Positions 1 through 12,300 of a stretch of 64,000 nt of DNA are shown here, in pieces (the stretch's first letter is position 1; each line of letters opens with the position of its first letter). Source of the DNA: Adenanthera pavonina (lineage: Eukaryota; Streptophyta; Magnoliopsida; Fabales; Fabaceae); the NCBI GenBank assembly GCA_026686845.1, contig JAIVEN010000007.1, positions 37,383,001 to 37,447,000 on the forward strand, read 5' to 3'. A program made the position numbers and the translations under genes. The notes under the pieces are model-generated. The model saw nothing but the letters and a program-made list of their open reading frames with translations. It did no database searches and was not told the DNA's origin.

Positions 1-542
1 CTGAGAAAAGTGTGAATATAAGGCTTTGGGAGTAAGAGGTGATGAGTTCGAAACCAAGGTGAATACATTTGAAAGCATTATATGACGTGGCGGTGATGTA
101 GTGGTGACATGGTGTGGGCCCAGGGTGACGTGGCAGTGGACCCAGGGTGACGTGGCGTGACCCTGATGATGTGGCAATGATGTTTAATAACTTTTGGCGG
201 TGACTAAATGTCATCGCCAAATATCAACTTTCAGTGGTGACTAAATGTTGTCGCCAAATATCAACTTTCAGCTACGACATTTTGGTCGTCACCAAAGGTC
301 AACTTTCAGCGACGACAATTATGTCGTCGCCAAATGATTACTTTCAACGATGATAATTTACATTTTCAGGGATAACTATTTTTGCCGCCAAATGTCTACT
401 TTTAGCGACAACATTTGCCGAAACTTTCAGCAACAAGACTTATGACAACGATAAAATTGTCGTTACTGAAAGTTTTTGGCAACGACATTTAGACTTTCGA
501 CAACGACTTTTGTCCTCGCTGAAAGTCAAATTTTTTGTAGTG
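1..542. mobile_element. CACTA (En/Spm-type) transposon, one terminal region, truncated by the window edge
   Basis: The inner boundary at 542 reads TTTTTTGTAGTG, which on the other strand is CACTACAAAAAA, the classic CACTA terminus. Inside it, from about 190 to 530, lies a subterminal array of short degenerate repeats built on ACTTTCAGCGACGAC and GTCGTCGCCAAA, present in both orientations. Such arrays are typical of CACTA elements. The opposite end and any transposase lie outside the window. The 3 bp after the end (ATT, 543-545) would be one half of the target-site duplication, but the other half cannot be seen. The element sits just upstream of the BURP relic, probably in its first intron or promoter. 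Confidence 0.8.
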
Positions 543-800
543 ATTATTGATTTTAACTTTCCATTCAATGGACAACGATGATAGTGTGGAAATTTTTCAG
601 CATACTTTCTACATGTTACAAGAACATTTCAGATTATATATTTAACTGCTATTTCTTTTCTTTTAAACCCAACTCAGACAAGCAAATCCATTGTATGGGT
701 TTCATTGCAGATTATTACTTTGCACATACATAATGCTTGCAGTGTCAAATAAATTCATTTGTGTGTGATATTTTCTTACTTTTGTTGAATATTGTTGCAG

Positions 801-1781
801 TTAGCTGTTATGGAAGGCTATGGTTATGCGTCAGCTTCTCTAGCTGCTGAAGATCACTGGCATTCTCTCTGGGCTTCTCCCATTCCCAAAGCTTTGCAGG
901 ATTTTGTGCAACCAACTGGTTAGTGCGTGTGTGACATATATATTAATCCTCTGTAGTTAAAGTCGAATAATATATACGTCTTTAAGCGTGATCAATACAT
1001 GTGAACTAAAATTTCTACCAACATAATATATATATATAGATGCATTCTCACTTTAAATTGGGGTACGTGCATGGCTATTGAACTAGACATTGATGGGGAT
1101 AGAAAAGTGAAAATAGAGTTGAACAAGCGCTCCTATGCTGAACCTTGCGATATCAACGCCCCTGGAGAAGTAGACGACAGACAATTCCCCCAAGGCCTCT
1201 TCTTCGAACAAGACCTCCGTCCGGGGAAAAAGTTGAACTTGCGCTTCAACATGCATTCCTTTGCTCAACCAGTTGGCGTCACATGGTGGCATACGGGATT
1301 ACATGTTGACGGAAAATGGAAAATCACTTGAAACAAAGAGGTTTACTATAGATGAGATATGTGACAATCCTGCTACTATAGATGAGATATGTGGCAATCC
1401 TGCTGCCGTGGGAGTGAAGAACATGTGTGCAACATCCTTGGAATCATTAGCGTTGATTTCGTTGTTTCAAGGATGGGAAAGGAGATTCAGCCACTGTCGA
1501 GCTCCTTCGTGCCCCACCAGAAGCAATACAAGATCTTGGGGGTAGTGGATATGGCTGGCGAGGTTCGAGGGATGTGCCATCGACTGAATTTCAGAAAGGT
1601 CGTGTTCTTATGCCATCAAGTGAACAAGACCGGCACTTATAAGGTTCCTTTGGAAGCGAATGATGGTACAAAAACCATTGTACTAGCGAGTTGCCACCAC
1701 GATACAAGAGGTATGAATGCTCATTTGATGTATGAAGAACTCAAAGTAATGCCCGGAACAGTGCCTGTGCCACTTCATTAG
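801..1781 (+). pseudogene. BURP-domain protein pseudogene (RD22/USP/PG1-beta-like)
   Basis: An exon follows an acceptor at about 800 (TTGTTGCAG). It reads EDHWHSLWASPIPKALQDF at about 840-910, matching the conserved segment after the BURP signal peptide. A donor-like GTTAGTG follows at about 920. The BURP domain then begins with LFFEQDLRPGKKLNLRF (1198-1248). The frame breaks near 1255 and again near 1440-1460, and a 30-bp tandem duplication lies at 1345-1404. The C-terminal third is readable to 1781 with the CH-X10-CH-X25-CH pattern (MCH, LCH, SCH). The fourth conserved CH is gone: after GTVPV the frame is shifted by an apparent 2-bp loss and ends at PLH-stop. The signal-peptide exon is not visible and may lie beyond the CACTA insertion. 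Family identity is confident. A pseudogene is much likelier than assembly error because at least three separate lesions are present. Confidence 0.82.
1345..1404 (+). repeat. 30-bp tandem duplication inside the BURP relic
   Basis: Two adjacent 30-bp units, 1345-1374 and 1375-1404, begin ACTATAGATGAGATATGTG and differ at one base (GTGACA versus GTGGCA). The length is a multiple of three, so this lesion alone would insert ten residues (TIDEICDNPA-type) without shifting the frame. Confidence 0.95.
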
Positions 1782-2748
1782 ACCTAAGGACATTAATTGC
1801 TTGGGTACCCACTAATTAATAGCAAGGCCACCTACTAATTAAGCAACCTATCCAGCTAGTTAATCTCATAAAGACGCCACTAGTACTTATGAAGAAAGCA
1901 TCACCCTAGCTGGTTAATTAATGATGCACGAGTCTGCTGTACGTATTGTAACTGATGCTATCTATGTGTGTGCCTCTATATCTTATGTACGCACATAATA
2001 TATATGCTATCTAGTTGTGTCTTTGATGTTGCATCGTAGATGTTAATATTCGCGTGCTTTTCTGATCATTATCTTGTGAAATTAATATTGAAAATGAGTT
2101 GCTTTAAACTGAGAAACAAATACATGGATTACAATTCATATTGAAAATCTTATAATCGTTGGAATTGTGTAGATAAATTAATGGATCTAGCTACGTACTT
2201 GATCCTAGCAATGTTTTGTCTTGCCCTCCTGTCTTCCCGGATGAAGCATGCCACATTTTTACGGAGGCGCCGTATTAAAGATAACAAAATATACGAATTC
2301 ATCACATCTAGTATGTATTTTATTTATATATATAACGAAAAATGAAATATATAAAATAATTTTTAATGTTTAATTACTTAAGATATCAATTTATATGAAT
2401 ATTCAATAATGGTTAATCAAGTTCATTTGAATTTTACGTATTCGATAAATATTATTATAATGATAAATTCTAAAATGAAAAGAATAAGGGCAAATTCCAG
2501 GTAAATACCAATGAACTAAGATATTTCTAAAAAGAAACCACAATTCTTCCTAATTCCCAAACTCAACCAAGGTTGCAAATTGGAAATGATATTTTGATGG
2601 AAAATGATGAATATGCCTCCATCTCTATTTGTAACTAACTTTCATTTATTTGCATCTAACTTCCACTTATTTGTAATTGACTTTCACTTATTTTCAACTC
2701 CTACCAATCATTTGTAACAGATGCTTATTCACAATTGACTTTCACTTA
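1782..2748. other. intergenic spacer, no gene seen
   Basis: AT-rich sequence with short open frames only. It contains simple ATATAT runs and no recognisable domain, RNA gene or transposon end up to the MITE that starts at 2749. Confidence 0.6.
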
Positions 2749-3097
2749 GGGTCTGTTTGGTTCAACTGAGGGGATTGGAGAGATTTTAATGAAAGGAATT
2801 GAAGGGGAAGGAATTGGAGAGATTTTAAAATTCCCTTGTTTACTGAGATTGGAGAGGATGAGATTGAAGGGATTTTAATGAAATCTTATTTGGTTAAGGA
2901 AGGGATTGAGTAATAAATACTCTCTCCCCTCCAAAACATTCCCATTTGGGAGGATTTATAAAGGGGTAGGGGGAGGGGATTAAATTCCCCCCAATCCCCT
3001 CCAATTTTTTTAATCAAACAAGGAGAGGGGATTTAATCCCCTCTAATCCCCTCCCTCCCCTTAAAAAACTCCCAATAACCTCCAACCAAACACACCC
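2749..3097. mobile_element. Tourist-like (PIF/Harbinger) MITE, about 349 bp
   Basis: The ends are inverted repeats: GGGTCTGTTTGGTT at 2749 and AACCAAACACACCC ending at 3097 (13 of 14 positions pair). The element is flanked by TTA at 2746-2748 and TTA at 3098-3100, the 3-bp target duplication preferred by PIF/Harbinger elements. The interior is a long imperfect palindrome of GGGGATT/AATCCCC blocks. No coding capacity is present. Confidence 0.85.
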
Positions 3098-3100
3098 TTA

Positions 3101-5300
3101 TTAACTTTCGCTCATTTGCAAAGGAGGGGAACAAAAGAATGCGAGGGTAGTTTGGACTTTTCACTTTAAATTTTAATTCCAACTTGCAACTTTGGTTGCT
3201 TTTAGGAATTAGGAAGAATTAGGATTCCTTTTTTAAAATCTCTTGATTCCTTGGTATTTATTTGAAATTTTCTCAAAGAATAAATACTCCAAAAAAAATG
3301 AAAAAAGGGGGATAAATCCAACTGAAACATCTGCAATGAATGAAGTTAGTTTCTTACATTGATATGATAAAAACAAACTTTAACCTATAATATATGTGCT
3401 TATACAATAGCATGGAATTTAAGGAAATAAAGAGCCTAGGTTTCCTTGTTTTCTTAGTTTATTGGAGAAGCATCAAAAGGTGGAGATTATTCAGGTGAAA
3501 AATGAAGGTGGAGATTATTCGTGTACATTTGTGCACGAATTAATCATCATAGTTAAATAAATTGTGTCATCGGTGAGAGAGGGCAGAGTGATTGAAATCT
3601 AGAATGGTCTCTTCTATAAGGAAAGGTTAAACTTCAAAATTATAGTCTCTAGTTAAAAATTTTATTAATAAAAAAAATATGTCAAAAAATGTTTTTTTAA
3701 CAAAATATATATATATATATATGTTAAATGACTTACGTGATATTTCCTATAAGGAAGCTAATTAGCCTCATCTCCTCACCTTCATTATTGGTAATAACAT
3801 TTGAGAATTTCTTCTAAATGACTTAATTTGATGCTAATTCTTTTAATTTGATGCCAATTCAGCAAAGCTTCACTTAACATCATACTCCGTCCATGAAGCC
3901 CATTATTGAAAGTGGTATTTATTACTAGAGGTATAAGTTCAGCTCATGTGGACTGACTCTGACTATCGTGGATGGATCATAATCAGTCCTTGAAGCCCAT
4001 TATTGACAGTTGAATCAGCCAACCAAACAGTGAACAAGTTATTTATACCAAAAAAAAAATCAAAAGCAATACAAAAGCATGAGCTCACCTTGGACTTCTT
4101 TCTATTCTATAGCTCTATTGCTTTCTCTTTTTTCTGAAAGTCTCGGATCTATTCTCGTTTTCACACATGTTTAATTTCTTACAATGTTCATGGTTCATTT
4201 CTGTTTTGCTTTATACTCGTTCTTCTGCCATTGGATGAGGAAAAAAGGTTGAAAACTATTTCACAAATTTCAAATTCCAATCACGATGACCAAAATTGAC
4301 TATTTTTGAATGTCCCTACCGCTCTACTTTTCCCATACTTTCTTTCCTTCCCTTGAATTTTCTTCAATCTCTAATTAGCCCTGTGTTCTCTTTTGTCAAA
4401 ATCTACTTTCAAGATGCCAAAGATGCATATAAGCTGCAGGTAATCACTCCTATCCCCTCCTCCATAAAATATAAAAAACCTTTCAATTAAAGTTACTTTT
4501 ATTTGGTTATTACCAACTGCCACAAAAGTCCTCTCCACTTAATGCCTTTATAAAAGAATTTCGATGGTTAAACTACCACAATTTAGTGGTTGAGACTCTG
4601 AGCTAACTTATAGATTTAAGTTAGATCCTTATTAGTGATCACTGCTGGGGATGGCCTAACTTTCTTGAACATCACTATCTCTATTTGTTAATGTAATCCA
4701 TATATAATTGTAAACGTTTCACTGTAAATTTTACCCAAGTTTCTTAATCTTAATCATTCCTTAAATTATTGCAAATATCTGTGGAACTGCAGAAAGGGGT
4801 GCAGCTGTGGGTCCTTGGATTACAATTTTGCCACAAAAAATTGGCTTGTATTTCATGGGAAATTAAAAATTCATGGTAGGTTTGAACTTTGGATCACCGG
4901 TCCTTGTATACCAACTACAGCACTATAATTACATCAATGGGATTTTATCCTTCATCCTCACTCCAACTCTTAAAAGTGTTTTTTATCCTTCGGCATTTAT
5001 TGTCTACAGTGATGCATATGATAAGTTTCATTAACCCTCCAATGGTTCCATTGTTCAAAACACTAGGTAGTCCTCTCCAGATAAACTGGCACCCAAACTT
5101 TGATACCATTTATAGATACTCAAGGGGGTAAAAGTTAATTATTAAAGTGAGAGAATTAACTTATTAAAATATTTTATTAAGCATTTTATGTTACTCAATA
5201 TGATACTTGAATATCTCATACTATCCAAATTCCATTAACATGCTTTTCTTTTATGCTCCTGTCAACTTCGAGGTCTCCAAAACTTCACAAACAAAAAATA
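3101..5300. other. intergenic spacer upstream of the first receptor kinase
   Basis: No supported gene. Two short direct repeats are visible: GAAGCCCATTATTGA at about 3895 and about 3991, and GGTGGAGATTATTC at about 3479 and about 3509. Small open frames at 4296-4490 and 4889-5131 show no domain or favourable splice context and are not annotated as genes. Confidence 0.5.
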
Positions 5301-5571
5301 CTTTCTCTGGTCCTATATATAAGACCTTTTTAACCGAATCACGTGAATTAAGAATGGGAGTTAAAACTAATTAACTACCTCAATTTCTCTGAAAATTTCA
5401 ATATTTTTTTAAAACTATCCTTATTTAATCTCTCTCTTTTTCTCTTTGAATGCATTAAATAGAGGCATTTTTTTAGAAATACATAATAAATATCTACATT
5501 ATAAATAATCTTATATTTAGGACCAAGACAAAAGATCTTATATATAGGATTATATATAGGACGGGAGGGAG
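5301..5571 (+). mobile_element. Stowaway-type MITE, copy A, in the receptor-kinase promoter
   Basis: It starts CTTTCTCTGGTCCTATATATAAG and ends in CCTATATATAGG...GGGAGGGAG, the inverted CTCCCTCCGGTCC-type terminus of Stowaway (Tc1/mariner) MITEs. It is flanked by TA at 5299-5300 and TA at 5572-5573. Three further copies of the same family lie at 22530, 27547 and 47973. The right end is 136 bp before the ATG of the SD1 kinase at 5708, and TATA-like motifs (5539-5558) lie inside it. Confidence 0.85.
5551..5560 (+). promoter_or_regulatory. candidate TATA box contributed by MITE copy A
   Basis: TATATATAGG lies about 148 bp upstream of the ATG at 5708, a plausible core-promoter distance for a short leader. 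No better TATA motif lies between the MITE end and the ATG. This is inference from position only. Confidence 0.35.
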
Positions 5572-5707
5572 TATAGTTTTATTTCTCTATCGATGTTTAC
5601 GCAGGCAACATATACACTCGCATGAAGTAAAATAAGATTATGGCCTGTCCATAAATGTAGCTATGCTGTGCTAGAATAGCGACAATTCCAAATCGATTCC
5701 TTCCTTA

Positions 5708-8700
5708 ATGGATAATTTTGCGATTGTTCTTGTCCTTTCTCTTGAAGTATCCTTAGCAGTCTTGTGTGTTGTTCAGTCCCAGCTCATTACAGATGGCATG
5801 ACCTTAGTTTCCGAAGGTGGAACCTTTGAACTTGGTTTCTTCAGTCCTGGTTCTTCCAATAAACGTTACCTTGGAGTCTGGTACAAAAACATCCCAATTC
5901 AAACGGTCGTTTGGATAGCAAACCGTCTCAATCCAATCAATGATTCCTCTGGCATCCTAACATTAAACAGCACCGGAAACCTCGTACTCAGCCAGAACGA
6001 CACAGTCGTTTGGTCTACAACCTCGCTGAGGAAGCCAGAGAGTCCTGTGGCTTTGCTTTTAGATTCTGGCAATTTAGTGGTAAGAGACAAGAAAGACCCA
6101 AACCCAGAAGCCTACTTGTGGCAAAGCTTCGATTACCCAGGTGATACATTCATGCCAGGTATGAAGTTCGGGTGGGACTTAAGAACTGGTCTGAATAGGC
6201 GTATAACAGCTTGGAAGAGTCCAGATGATCCAGCTCCAGGGGACTTATCATGGGGCATGGTTCTCAATAGCTATCCTGATGCTTACATGATGATGGGTAA
6301 CCAGAAGTTTTACCGAGGTGGCCCTTGGAATGGATTACATCCTAGCGGTTCACCACAACTGAAGGAAAATCCTGTTTATGAATTTGAGTTTGAGCAAAAC
6401 AAGGATGAGGTGTACTTCATGTACAACCTCAAGAACAAGTCTGTGATCTCAAGACAATTGTTGAACCAAACAATTAGAGCTCGCCAGCGCTATGTGTGGT
6501 TAGAAGCTGAGCAAGTCTGGAGGGTTTATGCTTCGGTGCCATTGGACTTCTGCGATAGCTATGACCTTTGTGGTGCTTACGGAAGCTGCATGATTTCCGG
6601 ATCACCAGTGTGCCAATGTTTAAAAGGATTCAAGCCTAAATCACCAGAAGCATGGAACTCAATGGACTGGTCTCAAGGATGCGTTCGGAAGAAGCCACTA
6701 AGCTGCGAGGACAAACACAAGGATGGGTTCGTCAAAATCGGAGGCTTGAAATTGCCCGATACTGCACATAGTTGGCTTGATGAGACAAAGAATCTAGAGC
6801 AATGCCGAGAGATGTGCTTGAACAATTGTTCATGTATGGCCTACACTAATTCAGATATAAGGGGAAAAGGTAGTGGCTGCGCCTTGTGGTTTGGTGATCT
6901 CAATGACATCAGACAGTTTGCAGCTGGTGGGCAGGATCTATATGTTCGAATGTCTGCCTCAGAATTAGGTATCATCATAAACTTTGTTTATACATTTCTT
7001 TTTTTCCCCCTCCTTTTTGATAGCATAGGCATCCTCTGTTTTGAGCATCTAAGTTCCCACCTCAAATTTGTGATCTAACCTTAGATTTCGGTTTGGTGAA
7101 ATTTACTTAAGAAGAGGCCGATGGTAACACCAAGAAGGTGGTGGTCCTAGTGGCAGCAATAGTAACTGTTTCTATAGCTGCAGTTACCACTGCTCTCATG
7201 CTGGGTTGGTGTTGCACCCAGAAAGTAGGCAGAAACAAGAAAGGTAAATTTCCTCAATCCACTTTTCTTCTGAAGTGATCATATTAACTATTCATGTTCG
7301 TAAATCAGGTCTTTCAGCAATATAGTGACTATTACTGACTAAATTGCAGAAAAAGTTTGTCCTGCTCAAACAAAAAAAAAAACCCAATAAAGCAAACAGT
7401 ATATATTGCCACCTTGATTCACCCTTAGGTGTGTAACTGCATGCCACGTGAGAAGTTTTGGGGGCTTGAGAAGCATCAGTAACGCTTGTTCTGAAACTCA
7501 CATATTAAAACTAACTAAAATGAAGGCAACAAAATGACGTTAGCAATAAAATTTTGGAATTGTTGAAAGGTATCCTTGTTAATTCTCTTCTGACTAGATT
7601 CGAAGATAGCTCTGTGACCTCTGTATAAAACGTTGCTTAAGGGAGGCTTTTATTATCATCACTTGATAAAAATCATGAAGACTGCTGTTTTTTTTTTTTT
7701 TTTTGGCATCGTGAAGCCTTCATTCGAAGTAGAACATGTAAGAAAGTGGATGTCTTGATCAATTTAAGAGGAAAGAAGTAGATTATATATATTTCATTGC
7801 ATGATAAAGGTTAAGGAGTTTTGCTCCTTTGAATATTAAAATAAAGGACGTCTATATAGTAAATATTCTGTCAATTTCCTATGGCTATGACAAAGACTGA
7901 ACAACTACTTCTACTTTGTTAGAGAAATTAGACTACAGCATTAGAGGAGATCAGGACAGAGAGAGCCAAGTGGATGATGATATAGATCTGCCATTCTTTG
8001 ACCTGTTATCAATTGCTGCAGCTACTTGCAACTTTTCAATTGAAAACAAAATTGGAGAAGGTGGTTTTGGACCTGTATACAAGGTAATTTGTTTATAGAT
8101 GAAGACAACAGTAGAATTAAGAAAAAATATACTAATAATTGAATACATTTCAGTCAATTGATAGATTTATATTTTCAGGGAAAACTAAAAGATGGGATAG
8201 AAATTGCTGTGAAGAGGCTTTCAGCAAGTTCAGGACAAGGATTAAATGAGTTTAAGAATGAAGTAAAACTGATTGCCAAACTTCAACATCGCAATCTTGT
8301 AAAGCTCCTTGGTTGTTGCCTTCAAGGGGAGGAGAAAATGCTGGTTTATGAGTATATGCCTAATAGTAGCCTGGACACCTTTATTTTTGGTATGCATTCA
8401 AAGAATAATATATTAAGATAATCTAATTTTATCATTTTAGTACCACTTTGCAGATAAGTTTGATTTATAAATTGAAATCGATAATTTTATTTACTATAAT
8501 TAAAATTTTGACAGATGAGAACAAAAGTAAATCATTAGATTGGTCAAAACGCTACCACATTATCGTAGGAATCGCTAGAGGGCTTATCTATCTTCATCAA
8601 GATTCTAGACTAAGGATTATCCATAGAGATCTCAAAGCAAGTAATGTCTTACTTGATAAGGAGATGATTCCAAAAATTTCGGATTTTGGCATGGCTAGAA

Positions 8701-9362
8701 TTTTTGGAGATCAAAATGAAGTAAACACCAAGAGAATAGTTGGAACTTAGTAAGTGGTTTTCAATCATTTTGACTTCAAAATTATCTATATCTTGTTTCC
8801 ATTAAGAGTCTCATTCCAAATGGCATTTTGCAGTGGTTATATGGCACCAGAATATGCAACTGATGGACTATTTTCAATGAAATCTGATGTCTTCAGTTTT
8901 GGTATCTTGGTGCTGGAGATTATTTCTGGGAAGAGAAGTAGAGGGTATTATAATCCAAATCATAGCCATAACCTCATTGGTCATGTAAGTGTATGACAAA
9001 TGTCTGCTTCATTCATGTTATCAAATAAACACATAACAAGGAAGTTTGATGTGTTTCAGGCATGGAAATTGTGGAAAGAAGGGAAACCATCTGAACTGAT
9101 AGATTCAAGCATACAAGACTCATGCTTCTTATCTAAAATATTGCATTGTATTCATGTTAGTCTCCTGTGTGTTCAGCAACATCCAGAGGATAGACCAATA
9201 ATGTCATGTGCCCTATTAATGTTGATAAGTGAGATGGAATTGCCGGAGCCTAAACAACCTGGTTACTTTGGCAATGCTTTCACGGAAGCAGATTCCTCTG
9301 CAGGAAAGCAGGAACTGAGCTCCACAAATGAAATAACCATTACCCTATTAGACCCTCGATGA
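5708..9362 (+). CDS. G-type lectin S-receptor-like Ser/Thr protein kinase (SD1 class), 7 exons, 817 aa
   Basis: Plasma-membrane receptor kinase. Exons: 5708-6968, 7112-7243, 7923-8083, 8179-8389, 8515-8749, 8834-8984, 9060-9362. All splice sites are GT-AG and the phases join to one 818-codon frame. Exon 1 encodes a signal peptide (about residues 1-24), a B-lectin domain (DGMTLVSEGGTFELGFF), the S-locus glycoprotein domain (WNG, CDLCGAYGSC) and a PAN domain (CREMCLNNCSCMAYTNSD). Exon 2 encodes the single membrane span (about 430-453). The kinase is complete: GEGGFGPVY (509-517), AVK with K530, HRDLKASN (D627), DFG (645-647), MAPEYA, and a C-terminal DPR end. HRD with Arg predicts an RD-type active kinase. 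The ligand is unknown. Family assignment (At4g27290-like) is secure, a one-to-one ortholog is not. A Stowaway MITE sits 136 bp upstream. The coding sequence shows no lesion. Confidence 0.93.
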
Positions 9363-12300
9363 TATTCCTTGACTATGCTGATCCATATTGTATAGATGCA
9401 ATATAATGTAAGTTAGGAATTTGATTAAGGGCGTGGACTATATTTTCATCTTCCCTTCCTTTCTTCCATTTGGCTCTCGTTTCTGAGTAAATCAGTATGT
9501 ATGCATACCGAACCCAAAGAGAACAGAGTAGCTTGCATTCACACGAAGTTGATGTTGTAGTAAAGAACTTATAAGCAGCTAGCTAGACGGACAATACTGG
9601 CAGGAAGTAACCTTGCACAAATTATCGAGTTTTGAAGCAAGATAATAAATCTGAATCAGGTTTAATGCTCATTATGACGAAAAGCTATTTATTCTGATGC
9701 CCTTAAAAAAGCCATCCTGCATAAAGCATCATCAGAAATTAGCAGTTATCTTCTGGAATGGCCACAATGGGTAGAAGTTATCTTCCAGCAAGTGTAAAAT
9801 CAAAGCCCTTGGAACAAACTTTGTGTCCATAAAACAGAAGGGAGGGAATATGCATTATATTGTATATAATACTTAATATCATTTTCTTCAGATAAAAAAT
9901 AATAATAATAAAGGTGTAACACCTGGGAATCAAATGAGTCTTTTTTGCTTTAAGAAACAAATAAAGGTCTTAATGTTTTGGCGAATTGAGACCCTATCGT
10001 CAGCTGAACAAAGCTGAACTTTTTGTTAAACATAAACTGCCTCATATATTGTCTGTGCAAAGCTGAACTTTCCAGGAAGGCCTAAGAGAGCATCTAACAA
10101 CAGTTTGGCAGCAGAGAAAATCACATTTCAAAGACAGCTTCATTTGTGTTCAAATTTCCCACTAGCTACATCTTGATATCCTCTTATACTTGTACCTCAA
10201 TGCCAATTAACGAATGAGTGGACTTGGACCTTTTTTAACACACTTTTTTCTCACCAAGCAGTTGTTTTGTATAAACCATGAACCTTTGTAATGGAAAACC
10301 ATGCAAATTTTAGCATGTGTCAGCTCTTAATTTTGTGTGCTTAGCAATGAATGAATAATGAAAGTGTGAATGTGAAATGAAATGAGCCCTAGATCATTCA
10401 ACAATTAATAATTACCCTTGTATAAATAAAAGTAAAGAAAGCAGCCTCAAGAGGGTCACAGGCTCAAAGGTATGTGGGTAAGTTGGCCCACGCGGGAATC
10501 TTAATCTTCATTGTGCGTGGGATAACACTATATTGAGTCTCCTAATAAACAGATAGTTACCTTAATATTTTTGGGATTCTTTTTTGAAACTTTTTCTTCT
10601 ACAGGGCATCTGAGGGGATTGATTTTGCTAGAGGTAGATAGCATGAGAACCAAAACATGTTGGACAGACCAAAAGGTATAGGGAAGATGAAGTAGTGAGC
10701 TTGATAAAGAAGTAAGAAGATGATGAGTTTGATCATAATTGAAGGAGACAATAATGGATTGAATTTGGTGAAGGAAAAGGCAATTTGCAATTTAGCGTGA
10801 GCATGACTCAGGAGGACCCTTTTGCAGATTTACTCTTTTAGGAATGATGAAGTTGGTTCCTGATTATCCAAGTGAAGCAAAGCTTGCTCCTTTTCTACCT
10901 GTATGGCAAAACTTGCCGGCGACAGAATCTGCCTCTTGGGCCCCTGCATTTTAACTAACTTCAGATTTAGTTTTTCTTTTTTTTTTATTAAAAAAACATA
11001 GAACCCTAATTTTGAACTTATAAATGGTATAAACTTTTAGTTAAACTGCATATATCAAGGTATTCAGTTCAACATGTTATATATTTATTATTTTTTATGT
11101 GTGTACACCCGATCTCTTGAGTCTATCTTATTTTAATTGGAGAATTAATCAATCGGGATCCTTTCTGATAATAAGCTCAATACTAAATATTTAATTAAAC
11201 TGACATTCTAAGAACTCAAACTCAAAAACTTTTGGTACAACCTTTTTCCAGTGCTATTGCAACGTATTCAATGCGTATTGATGATGCTGGGTAGAAAGAG
11301 ATGAAAGATAGAGACGGTGATATACTTGGGAGCTTGGAGTGAATAATTTTTTTTTGAGAAAGTGAGAGACAGAGACAGGTTGATTCCATGTCCACCTTGA
11401 GGCACAAAAAAGTCAAGATAAAATATTCTCAAACACGTAAACCACCGTTTCGGAAAATCTTACCCTTAATTCGTCAATATCGTTCTATAACGCGTAAGAC
11501 GCAATTAAAATGCCTAATTAGCCAGTTTGAAATTCTGACTTTTCACATTTGATTTATCACTTATATCATATGAATAGTACTTTCTGTTTCCTCTTCCTCA
11601 ATCTTCGTATATTCATTCTTTTTGGATTGTTCTCTTTGTTTAGCATCAAGGTTCTCAATTAAAAATATTTCAAAACTAATAGTACTAAATTTATTTGTTT
11701 GTTTGTTTAAATATCGATCTGGTTAAAGTTAAAATAATTTGTTTATTGAAAATTTCGTTGAATAAGTCAAAAACTTAAAATTAATAGTTATTGTTGGTAG
11801 AATATTTAATAAAAAAAATTTATGCAGTGTGAAGGCTAAAGTCCTGCAAGGAAGATTGTTAATTTATTATATCCACAGCTGCCAAATCCACCAAATCTCC
11901 ATAGCCCATCGTCCCATTATTTTTTTAATGTTTATTGTGTCAATTATATGATAATTTTTAATTTTATTAATCTTTTTTAAAATATAGACATGACGATAAT
12001 TTTTATACCCAAAATCACCTTTTCATTTTACTTTTTTCATTCCTCTGATTTCTATGCATTAAACATCATGTATTATTTTTTGCCAAAAAAAATCATGTAT
12101 TATTTGGAAGATTGATATAACTAATCAAACTAAAGGTACCAAACTCATTATTGAAGTTTAAATTAAATTTAAATTAAATGTGTGTTTAGATTAGTTTATT
12201 TATAATTAATTATGAGGATAAGTAATTATTTATAATTGATTATGATAATAAGTGATTATGTTAACAGAGATTTATGTTTGGATACTTTTACCACATAAAT

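Noticed and set aside
3895..4010. Direct repeat GAAGCCCATTATTGA about 96 bp apart
   Set aside because: Too short and isolated to support an element; no inverted termini around it.
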